Assembly: GCA_039105265.1 (NCBI GenBank)
Contig: JAPFFF010000057.1
Coordinates: forward strand, 124,001 to 188,000
Direction: 5' to 3'
Length of the DNA stretch: 64,000 nt
Origin: Tritrichomonas musculus
Taxonomy: Eukaryota; Parabasalia; Tritrichomonadida; Tritrichomonadidae
In this document: positions 11,523 to 20,413 of the stretch, piece after piece
How positions within the stretch are numbered: position 1 is the first letter of the stretch
How the letters are laid out: each line of letters starts with the position of its first letter
Translations under genes and position numbers: made by a program
Notes under the pieces: model-generated
Seen by the model: only the letters and a program-made list of their open reading frames with translations
Database searches by the model: none
Told to the model about the DNA's origin: nothing

Positions 11523-12000
11523 TTATAATATAAATTTCATCAAAATATATTCAAATTTCATTGAATATTGAAATATTGAATGTCATTAATACTTTTGATT
11601 TCAAATTGTATTGAATCATAAAATTTGTAATTTTATTCAATTTCAATTCAAATGTAATTAAAATACTTGATTTTTAACTGTATTCCAATGATTAAATTTT
11701 GAACTCTATTAAATATTTGTTTATTGAATTTCATTGAAGTCATTGAATAAAAACTGCATTTTAAAAAATGTTTTTTCAACACTTTTTCAAAATGAAAAAT
11801 AAAATTCTAAAAAATTTGATAATTTTGAATTTCATGAGAACATAAAAATGAAATCACATATAAAACTAGTTTTAAATGAGATTTTCAAAAGTAATTTTAA
11901 ATTTTATTTATAATTAATGATATAAAATTCGATTCAAATATTATTTTTAAAACTTTATCCAAAATCATGATAGAATTGTATTAAAAAAAAAAATGAATGA
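8270..12000. repeat. Spacers built from a degenerate ~25-bp AT-rich repeat
   Basis: The DNA between ankyrin modules is made of many imperfect copies of a unit resembling ATTTTGAATGCCATTGAAAT, recurring about every 25 bp. The clearest run is at 9360-9600, and similar runs occur at 8800-9180, 9900-10130 and 11000-11400. The copies are diverged and unphased with the modules. This unit is not seen in ordinary intergenic DNA elsewhere in the window. Confidence 0.55.
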
Positions 12001-12009
12001 AAATTATGT

Positions 12010-13083
12010 CTAAACAATAATAATTTGAATTTTCATAGAATTTATGTCAATATTTCCTTTTTTCCAAAGATCTTCAACAAGAATTTCATAATCATAGCGG
12101 CATAACACATTGAAATTTGATTCATTTATCAAATCGGGTTGAATGAATTCAAAGTTGTAATATTCAAAGAAAATAGGAGTCACATCAAATGGATTTCTTT
12201 CATCAATCTGCAACAAATTATCTTTTATATAACGTGCAATATCATTATGATGACATTTTATTGCTTCCACGAGGCATTCGTTGTAAGTTTTGTCATCAGG
12301 AATGACATGATTTTCTTCAAGAAGATGAATCAATTCGCTGCTTTTGCTGTGAATTGCATAAAGCCACAATGATGGTTTCAATTCGACTTTATTCATTTGT
12401 AAATATTGGAAAATTTGAATTGATCCAAAGAAAGCTGCATATTCAATTAATGATGGCTTTTTGCCAATCAAAAAAGAATTTGTTTCGAAATCTGAATTAT
12501 CAATGATTGTCTGCGAAAACGACAAATTTGATCTGTTGCAGAAGGCGCAAAATTCTTCAACATTATCATTACGAATTAATTCGCATATATAAGAATCATT
12601 TTCACCTGTTTGACGTTTAATTTCGAAATTCTCAGGAATTTCACCAACTTTTTCTTTGTCGATAAAATCTTTAATTTCTGGTTTGAAAAAGTTGAAGTAT
12701 TTGTCACTTTTCAATTCATTCAAAACAAATTGATCAACAATTATAATTCCTTCTTTAATAAGAAATAGAATAATTTTCTTATTTCCTTTGAAAATTGTAA
12801 AAATTTTCGAATTTGTGACAAATTTTTTGATTTCTTCTTTGAAATTGAGTAAAATTCGCTCAATACAACTGAAAAAGCAAGGTGAACAATGATGGTTTTT
12901 AGAAACCTTTGAAATTATGTGAAGAAATGATTGAATTTCTTTTGGGTTCTCAAAAACTTTTTGATTATCTAATAATTTAATTAATTCTTGAAATAATATC
13001 TCTTTGTCTTCTCCTGATTCAATGAAATCAAGGAGGGCACCGTATATCTTTTTCATTTTTTCTAAATATGCTTCGCTTTCCAT
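12010..13083 (-). CDS. DUF3447/ankyrin-type protein (N-terminal part)
   Basis: This frame encodes the N-terminal region typical of the large trichomonad DUF3447-ankyrin family. Residues 1-150 are helical. A linker reading RQTGENDSYICELIR follows, then the DUF3447 core (SLIEYAAFFGSIQIFQYL ... LWLYAIHSKSSELIHLLEEN). It ends inside a first ankyrin repeat at DLWKKGNIDIN, followed by a few residues and a stop at 12010. The open frame extends to 13134, but an initiator-like TCATTTTTCAC lies inside that extension. I therefore start at the ATG at 13083 (MESEAYLEKM), which also matches the paralogue at 33792. Family members are scaffold-like and have no known enzymatic role. The protein probably continues into the ankyrin modules at 7710-11522 if those are spliced on. 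Confidence 0.75.
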   Translation of the reverse strand: MESEAYLEKMKKIYGALLDFIESGEDKEILFQELIKLLDNQKVFENPKEIQSFLHIISKVSKNHHCSPCFFSCIERILLNFKEEIKKFVTNSKIFTIFKGNKKIILFLIKEGIIIVDQFVLNELKSDKYFNFFKPEIKDFIDKEKVGEIPENFEIKRQTGENDSYICELIRNDNVEEFCAFCNRSNLSFSQTIIDNSDFETNSFLIGKKPSLIEYAAFFGSIQIFQYLQMNKVELKPSLWLYAIHSKSSELIHLLEENHVIPDDKTYNECLVEAIKCHHNDIARYIKDNLLQIDERNPFDVTPIFFEYYNFEFIQPDLINESNFNVLCRYDYEILVEDLWKKGNIDINSMKIQIIIV

Positions 13084-13410
13084 TGTTACCAAACTTGGAG
13101 AATTGTGAAAAATGAGATGAATGGGTTCAAACATTCAAAAAGTTCATTTCAAAAAATATTCTTATTGTCTTTTATTTTTTTCTAAATTATAACATTAATT
13201 AATTTATTTATCCTAATCAATTTTTGGAAAAAATATTTACTTCAAAATCAAAAGATTTAAAAATTTTTTTTAAAAATAATTAAATAAGGATAATATATAA
13301 AAACAATTAAGATTAGATAAAAAGAATAGCATTATATAGTTATTTCAATAAGATATTAACTGAATTTTATGATCGAAATAAAAAAATTTCATATCACAAA
13401 TCTTTTTTAA

Positions 13411-13790
13411 TGAGACGTTCAATAAAGAAAAAAGAAGTTCTTCAGGAAAAAAGTTGAAGAGCTTGAAGCTCAATTAAGCTTATAAGAAACAGAAATTAAT
13501 GAATTAAAAAAGCATCAAAAGAAGCTTTCAGATTTCAAAAAAATTTTAAATATTACAATTTGTGAATGTAGGAAAATCGTTAAAATGGATCTTAAAGAAA
13601 AATCTAATCCTTATGTTACATTATGTCTCAAAAGTCAAGATATAAAAAATCAAAAACAAACTTCTGTTGTTTATAAAACGACAAATCCTTTATGGAAAAC
13701 AAATTTTTATGTTACTTCTTATGATCATAATGATGCACTAATTATTAACATGTTCAAATAAAATTCAAAAGGTGATGATATGCCTTTGAT
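13411..13790 (+). pseudogene. Broken C2-domain protein with coiled-coil start
   Basis: The plus strand reads a coiled coil (KVEELEAQLSL ... ETEINELKKHQKKLSDF). It then reads a C2 domain: NITICECRKIVKMDLKEKSN, PYVTLCLKSQ, VVYKTTNPLWKTNFYV and DNDALIINMF-like strands. The NPLWKTNF turn and the spaced strands are characteristic of C2 modules that bind membranes, often with calcium. In-frame stops interrupt the coiled coil (at about 13482) and the C2 tail (at about 13759), and there is a frameshift near 13460, so the gene is dead. It is the first of three adjacent pseudogenes on this strand. Confidence 0.65.
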
Positions 13791-13798
13791 GGACCAAC

Positions 13799-14191
13799 TT
13801 GAATTTCCAATTGATGAATTCGATATTAAAACTCAAAAAGAAGAAAGCAGGAACATTTATTTTTTCAGTTCTTGCTTGCCAACCAAATATACATCTAAAA
13901 ATACTAAAATTTATTTTAATTGACGATATTGATTTTTGCAAAACAAAATTATTGATACGTTTCACTGATAATACATATTTTGAAAGTTTTATATCACAAA
14001 TTGGTGTTGATTTTAAGACTAAAGATATTGATATAGATGATAATATCATAAAACTGCAAATATGGGATCCTACAGGATACCACCAACAAGAAAATATTAC
14101 TCAGTTTGAAATTATGAATGATTTCAGTTTCAATGCTAAAAAAAAAAACGTTTTTTTTTTTATTAATGGAAAAAAAAGTGGCGTCAAATAA
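13799..14191 (+). pseudogene. Rab-family small GTPase fragment
   Basis: From about 13895 the frame reads LKFILIDDIDFCKTKLLIRF, then TDNTYFESFISQIGVDFKTK and DIDIDDNIIKLQIWDPTG. These align with the Rab1-type sequence from the P-loop strand through switch I (TIGVDFK) to the G3 motif (normally WDTAG). The P-loop has lost its GxxxxGKS pattern and G3 reads WDPTG. After QENIT the Rab similarity stops and a lysine-rich tail ends at 14191. Only the first 70 or so Rab residues remain, so this is a truncated, non-functional copy of a vesicle-traffic GTPase. The residues before 13895 may belong to the C2 relic. Confidence 0.65.
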
Positions 14192-14226
14192 AAATGTGAT
14201 AATTCGTTAGATTTCGATTAATCGAT

Positions 14227-15972
14227 ATGTCGACTCGTGACGTCTATTTATTCACTGAATTAAGTCAAGCGCGAAAAGATCTTGGAAAGGATCAAGTTAA
14301 GCAATTTTTAGGGCTCAAAGGAGCAAATCTCACTGAACTCACAAGCATTGAAGGTGTTCCTGTTCAGAAAGGATTTACGATTTCAATAAGAGCGTGCAAT
14401 GAATTTTTGTCAGCAGCTTCAGATCCTCCTGTTCTTAATGATACAGTTTGGGATGTCGTTGTTTCCAGTGTTTCGAAACTTAAAGAAGAAACAGAAAGAA
14501 AGATTAGTGATGGAGAAAAGCCGCTTATTTTTAGTTACCGACCATCACCTTCGTCTTCTATTCCACAAATTTTACAGACATTTTTCAAAGATGGTTAACA
14601 TCGATCGAAAATCCAGTATTTGCGCATGGAAATTATATATAGCCGATATTTACAAAATCAGTCAAGAAAAAATAGATGAAGTTATTCAAACTTTTAATAA
14701 CTGTGCAAGCGAGCTTGAAGAACTCGAAAAGTACTAAACTCAACTTAAAGAACTCATTGAGCAAGAAACAGGAGATCTATTTCCACAAGAACCACTCGAA
14801 CAGATTAAGAAAATCATAATTATTATATTTGAATCATGGAACAGTGATCAAGCGCAAACATTTCGCGAACAAAACAATATTCCGTACGAGTAAGGTACGG
14901 CCGTTATCGTTCAAACAGAAGTTTACGGTAATCTCAATGAAACATCTGGTGATGGATTTGTATATACACGAAATCCATCCAGTGGAGAGAATGCACCAAC
15001 AGGTTACTATCTTTCACAATCCACTGGACTTGATTTAATCAATAAATCTCGAAGTCCAGAACCATATGGATCACTTGAACAATCATCACAAGCAGCATTC
15101 GAAAAGTTCTCCGAAGTTATGAAAAAAATCGAAGGCCATTTCAAAAATGTTCAAAAAATTGATTTTACAGTAGAAAATAATGAGTTATGGATTCTTCAAA
15201 CGCAAGATACCCGAATTAACTCGCGCGCGTTATTTAAAGTTCTTGTCGACATAGTTAATGATAGTGTTATGAGCAAAGAAGAATCAATTGAACGTCTTAG
15301 CTTTGCTGATATCGAATGATGCTGTCCGGATGACCCAGAAGATCAAAAAGAAGATGAAACTGAAAACAACGAAGGTGAAAATAGTGCTACAAAAAATGCA
15401 GCAGCGACAACAGAAGAGCCACATGAAAAATACAAACTAGAAAAAGAACAAGAACTTCAACAGCTTTTAGCATGGTCGGATGAAGTTCGTCAAACTGAAG
15501 GTCTTCGTGATAAGCCAATTACAGAAGATGAAGGATTTCCTAATCGAGGAGTTGATATTCGCTGCAACTACACAATGAAAATTGGTGAGCCTATTGAAAA
15601 CCCAGAAGGTGGTGAAAATAACGCTTATCCAGAAATAACAATGAGTAAATCACTTGGAGCAGATTGTTTTGTTAGCACAGAAAACATGTTTTTAAGTGAA
15701 CAGCGAATTAAAATTGTTCGTAAGATTCTCCTTTCAGAAAAAGAAGAAGAAAAAAAGGCGGATATGAAAGAGCTTGTTGAACAACAAACTTCAGAATACG
15801 CAGCCATGCGTCATCCGTCTTCCAGATGTTTCAGTTACGGACTTCCTTCCTGATCTAATCGATCTTGCAATTGAAATCGTACGAGTCAAATCTGGATAAT
15901 AATAATACTCTTAACAAACCATCAAATGATGATACAACAACAACAGAAACAGAATCAACATATGAAGATTAA
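14227..15972 (+). pseudogene. Pyruvate phosphate dikinase pseudogene
   Basis: The intact enzyme interconverts pyruvate, ATP and phosphate with phosphoenolpyruvate, AMP and pyrophosphate, and is part of trichomonad PEP metabolism. Here the start keeps KGANLTELTSIEGVPVQKGF, the nucleotide-binding opening. Later pieces keep GTAVIVQTEVYGNLNETSGD with YTRNPSSGE, then LWILQTQDTR, VDIVNDSVMSKEESIERL and finally GADCFVSTENMFLSEQRIKI of the C-terminal domain. These lie in different frames, with breaks near 14590, 14740, 14890, 15320 and 15805. The conserved RSG of the ATP-grasp part is gone, and the central phosphohistidine swivel domain is missing entirely between about 15320 and 15470. The C-terminal barrel is cut short. 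It cannot be functional; a working copy presumably exists elsewhere. Confidence 0.85.
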
Positions 15973-16424
15973 TTATTTATTTATTTTTTTTAAGCTCGGA
16001 GAAATATTTTCTTTTTAAATATTTATCAAAAAAAGATAAATGGAGAAAACACCAAGTTTGTTGTAGTCTGTTCTTAAAAACTCATAAAATCAAAAATCAT
16101 CATTTTTTTTTTTTCCAAGAAAACATATTAAATGTAAAAAAGGTATTAATGTGATTATGAAAGAGAAGATTTTTTATTTTTTATTTTTTTTTTTTTTTTT
16201 TTTTTTTAAAGAGCATTTCATGAAACCAACTTGATTTTCAAAGTCAAAAATTTTGGTAGACTTTTTTATGAACAATTTGGTCGACTTTTTACAACATTCA
16301 ATTTTCAGAAAGCACATATAATTTTTTCAAAATAAAATTCAAATTTGAAAGTTGTAATTGTTTTCTTGAAAAGCGCAAATAAAGTTATGTGAAATAATTT
16401 CAAATCATTTTTTTATTAATTTTC
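15973..16424. other. Intergenic DNA with poly-T tract and E1 promoter
   Basis: Contains a T-rich tract at about 16170-16207. Before the E1 start there is a TCATTTTTTT motif at about 16405 that fits the trichomonad initiator. No other feature was seen. Confidence 0.5.
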
Positions 16425-19400
16425 ATGATTGAAGGTAAATCAATTGATGAAAGCCTTTACAGTCGGCAAATTTATGTACTTGGTGTCGATGCAATGAAAA
16501 AACTCGCAGCATCATCAGTTTTGGTTTCAGGACTTGGAGGTCTTGGTGTTGAAATTGCGAAGAATATAATTCTTGCAGGTGTTAGTAATGTCACGATACA
16601 TGATACACGAAACTGTCAACAAAATGATTTAGCATCGAATTTTTATTTGAAAGAAGCAGATATTGGTACTAATCGTGCATATTCATGTCTCAAAAGTCTT
16701 TCAAGTTTAAATGAATATGTTTCCGTTACAGCCAAAACAGACGAATTAACAAATGAATTTCTTATTAATTACAAATGCGTTGTGATTACAGATTATCATA
16801 AAGAATCAGAAATCAAAAGAATCTCAAGATTTTGTCACGAAAACGATATTAAATTGATTTTAACGGGTGTTTGTGGCGTGTTTGCTTATATGTTCAATGA
16901 TTTTGGTAATAATTTTATTGTTAACGACGCTACTGGAGAAATACCAAGTCGATTCCTGATTTCATTCATTACGAACAATGAAAAAGGACTCGTCACAATT
17001 GCTGAAGACGAAACATATGAAATTGGTGATGGAGATATTATTAAGTTTGAAGAAGTTGAAGGAATGACGGAACTAAATGGAAAAGAATATCAAATCACAG
17101 TCAGAGATAAACGACATTTTTACATCGGCGACACATCGAAATTTGGCAAATATACAAATCAGCACAGAAGTGGATATGGCGTTCAAGTCATTGTGCCAAA
17201 AGTGATGCATTTTCTAGAATATTCAGAAGCATTAAAGAAGCCAGAAGAGACCATTAAAACTCCATTTGACTTTTGTTCATTTGGAAGAGATCAACAAGTC
17301 ATTTTAGCATTTGCAGCATATCAACGATGTCTTGATCAAAAAGATGATGAAATTGATGGAAAAGTATCACAAAAAGATATAATCAAATATGCGAAAGAAA
17401 TAAATAATGAATGCAAAATTGTTGAAGAAATTGATGAAGGATTATTAAGTGAATTTGCAAGAGAATCATCATATTCAATAGCACCAACATGTGCAACGTT
17501 TGGAGGAATTGCAGGACAAGAAGTAATCAAAGCTTTTTCAGGGAAATTTACACCAGTTAATCAATTCTTAGCCATGGGATATATTGAATCATTATCGTCA
17601 AAAAAAGAAGATTTAGAATGCACATTAATGAACGATAGATATGATCCTTATCGTGCAGTTTTTGGTAATAAACATCATGAAATCATGATGAATCTTAGAT
17701 ACTTCATTATTGGTGCGGGTGCATTAGGATGTGAACAGCTCAAAAACTTTGCATTAATGGGTGTTGCGACTAAAGGAAAAGGAAAAGTATTCATGACAGA
17801 TATGGATTCAATTGAACGATCAAATTTAAATAGGCAATTTCTATTTAGAAATAGCGACATTGGAAAAATGAAGAGTGAAGCAGCAGCCAGTGCTGCTCGT
17901 GAAATGAATCCATCAATCAACATCGAAGCACATCAAAATAAAATAGGTCCAGAATCATCAGACATTTACAATGATGATTTTTATTTGTCTCTTGATGGAG
18001 TTTGTAATGCTCTTGACAATGTTCAAACAAGAATGTTTAGTGATGAAATGTGCGTGTTTTACAAAAAGCCACTTCTTGAATCTGGAACACTTGGACCAAA
18101 AGCGCATTTTCAAACAATTGTTCCTTATCTAACAGAAAGTTATAATAGCCAACAAGATCCGCCAGAAAAAGGGATTCCAATGTGCACACTTCATAATTTC
18201 CCTTCTAACATAAGTCATTGTTGCATGTGGGCGAGAGATTTATTTGGTGGTTTATTTGAAAAAACTCCATTATTAGTTACTTCCTTACTTAAAAATGGAC
18301 GTGATAGAAATGCAATAAAAGAAATCATAGATAATTTGAGGAACACAAATTTGTTAGCTTGGCAGCAAACAAAAGAATCTGTTTTCGAACTGTTAAAGAA
18401 AGAAAAATGTCAAAATTTTGAAGATTGTATCAAATGGGCAAGATTATTATTCGAAGAATTATTCAACTTAAAAATTAGAGATTTGCAGTATTATATTCCT
18501 CGTGATAAGATAACCAAAGAAGGACTTCCATTTTGGACAGGAAATAAACGATTCCCAGAAATACAAAAATTCGATCCAAACAATCATTATCATGCAGAAT
18601 TTGTTACCAGAGCTGCAATTTTACGAGCTAGGATTTTCGGTATTCAAATTGAATCAAATATTCCGCAAAGAGCATCGAAAGTTCAAATTTCAGAATGGAA
18701 ATTATCAAGTAAAGAAATCAAAATACCTGAAGAAGAAAGCAATGATGATAAACAAGAGATAGAAGTAACTAAAGATACTGAAGATTCAATCAATGAAATT
18801 ATTTCACTTGTTCAAAATTGTAAAGAGCTTCATCCAGAAATATTTGAGAAAGATGATGATGCAAATGGTCACATTGACTTCGTTGCTGCTGCTGCAAATA
18901 TTCGTGCATTAAATTATCAAATCGAAACAGAAGACAAACTTGAAATCAAGAGAATTGCTGGCAAAATTATCCCTGCAATCGCAACAACAACCGCAATGAT
19001 TTGCGGTCTCGTGGCTCTCGAAATGTATAAGCTTCATTGTCCTGAGAAGAAAAAGATTGACAGTTTTAGATTTGGTTCAATCAACATCGGAATATCATCA
19101 TTCAATATTTGTGAGCCTCTCCCATGTCATAAAGTAAAATGTGTTGCAAATGGAATTGAGTTTTCACTTTGGGACGCATGGGAAATTAAAGGAGATTTAA
19201 CATTGCAACAATTAATTGATGAGATTATAGAAAAATATAAACTTATCGTTGATTCAATTGCAATAGGCCATTTTTTGCTTTATATGTCATTCAATGCTAA
19301 CAAAAAAAGTTTGCAAACAAAAATAACTGATTCTTTGATTAACAAATTTAAATATAAGCCATTTGGAAATGGGAAATATTTAATTGAAATAACTGCATTA

Positions 19401-19466
19401 TGCAGAGACTTCGATGAAAATGATGTTAAAGACATTCCATCATTCATTCTTAATATTAAAGGATGA
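16425..19466 (+). CDS. UBA1: Ubiquitin-activating enzyme E1
   Basis: This enzyme adenylates ubiquitin with ATP and carries it as a thioester before handing it to E2 enzymes. The 1013 aa are close to the usual 1020-1060. In order there is the inactive adenylation repeat (SRQIYVLGVDAMKKLAASSV, then GLGGLGVEIAKN), the first catalytic half-domain, and the active adenylation domain. That domain has the ATP loop GAGALGCEQLKN at residue 430 and the pair MTDMDSIERSNLNRQFLFR. The thioester site is PMCTLHNFP with Cys587, followed by the second Cys half-domain and a C-terminal ubiquitin-fold domain (about 900-1013). All signature residues are present, so I expect an active enzyme. The spelling of the motifs fits UBA1 rather than the SUMO or NEDD8 E1s. 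It is a single uninterrupted frame and the best-conserved gene in the window. Confidence 0.96.
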   Translation: MIEGKSIDESLYSRQIYVLGVDAMKKLAASSVLVSGLGGLGVEIAKNIILAGVSNVTIHDTRNCQQNDLASNFYLKEADIGTNRAYSCLKSLSSLNEYVSVTAKTDELTNEFLINYKCVVITDYHKESEIKRISRFCHENDIKLILTGVCGVFAYMFNDFGNNFIVNDATGEIPSRFLISFITNNEKGLVTIAEDETYEIGDGDIIKFEEVEGMTELNGKEYQITVRDKRHFYIGDTSKFGKYTNQHRSGYGVQVIVPKVMHFLEYSEALKKPEETIKTPFDFCSFGRDQQVILAFAAYQRCLDQKDDEIDGKVSQKDIIKYAKEINNECKIVEEIDEGLLSEFARESSYSIAPTCATFGGIAGQEVIKAFSGKFTPVNQFLAMGYIESLSSKKEDLECTLMNDRYDPYRAVFGNKHHEIMMNLRYFIIGAGALGCEQLKNFALMGVATKGKGKVFMTDMDSIERSNLNRQFLFRNSDIGKMKSEAAASAAREMNPSINIEAHQNKIGPESSDIYNDDFYLSLDGVCNALDNVQTRMFSDEMCVFYKKPLLESGTLGPKAHFQTIVPYLTESYNSQQDPPEKGIPMCTLHNFPSNISHCCMWARDLFGGLFEKTPLLVTSLLKNGRDRNAIKEIIDNLRNTNLLAWQQTKESVFELLKKEKCQNFEDCIKWARLLFEELFNLKIRDLQYYIPRDKITKEGLPFWTGNKRFPEIQKFDPNNHYHAEFVTRAAILRARIFGIQIESNIPQRASKVQISEWKLSSKEIKIPEEESNDDKQEIEVTKDTEDSINEIISLVQNCKELHPEIFEKDDDANGHIDFVAAAANIRALNYQIETEDKLEIKRIAGKIIPAIATTTAMICGLVALEMYKLHCPEKKKIDSFRFGSINIGISSFNICEPLPCHKVKCVANGIEFSLWDAWEIKGDLTLQQLIDEIIEKYKLIVDSIAIGHFLLYMSFNANKKSLQTKITDSLINKFKYKPFGNGKYLIEITALCRDFDENDVKDIPSFILNIKG

Positions 19467-20413
19467 TTAATTAATTGATTTTTTTGTTTTTGTTTTTCAA
19501 TGATATTTATTATAAAAAAAATTTTGATTATTGAACATTGATCATCAAATAAGCAAAATGAATGAATGTAAGCATTTAAAACTGATGATGAAAAATGGAA
19601 ATTAAAAAAAATATATTAAATAATTAAATTCAAAAATTAATTATTAGTTTTTTTTTTTTTTTTAAAACTTTGCCGAAATTTATTGATTAAAACTTTGTGA
19701 GAATATTTTTTAATTTCTCTCAAGAAAATGAAAAATAGCTTAATGATCATTATCCAGTTTATGGAATGTTTATTAGTTTAATAAGGAAGCACATCAAGTC
19801 ATCAAATTTCCAAGCTATCAGACTTTTGAAAATACCTATGGCAATATTCTATAAAGACAATCCCCAAAATAATGAATTGTTTGCTGAAATATTTGCAAAA
19901 GATTTTAATGAAATCATTTCATATTGGGATGAATATTATTTGGAAATCTAAATTCAAAAATTATTCATAATTTAATAAAAAAATGAATTGAAAAAGCTCA
20001 ATAAAAATCTTCATGATGACATATAGAAGACAATTCATTCAAAAAAATTCCTTTGAATAGATATGTTTTACTTTTAGATAATTTTCATATTTAATAAAAA
20101 GAATATGATTATTTCCATTTCTATTTTAGAATAATCATTATTTTTCAGGGAAAATAGCCAATATCTGTTTAGAACAGTAAATTGTTATTTAACTTCCAAA
20201 TATTTATTTTAAAAAAATGACATAATATATGCATTAAAATTTCTTAGTTAATTATTTTTATTTAGAATTTATTTAGATAAATATATAATAATTCTTTTAT
20301 AAGGTGTGAACAAATATCATTTCAAAAATATAAATAAAAAATAAAACGATAAATTTTAATTGAAATTCTAATAAACAAAAAAACTCTTTCAAAATTTTGA
20401 AAATTTTTATAAA
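19467..20413. other. Intergenic DNA with one doubtful short ORF
   Basis: A 61-codon frame at 19766-19951 on the plus strand (starting MFISLIRKHIKSSNF) has amino-acid use a little more protein-like than its surroundings, but I do not recognise it. Codons upstream in the same frame also look coding, so it may be the end of a decayed gene. The rest is A/T-rich and featureless. Confidence 0.35.
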
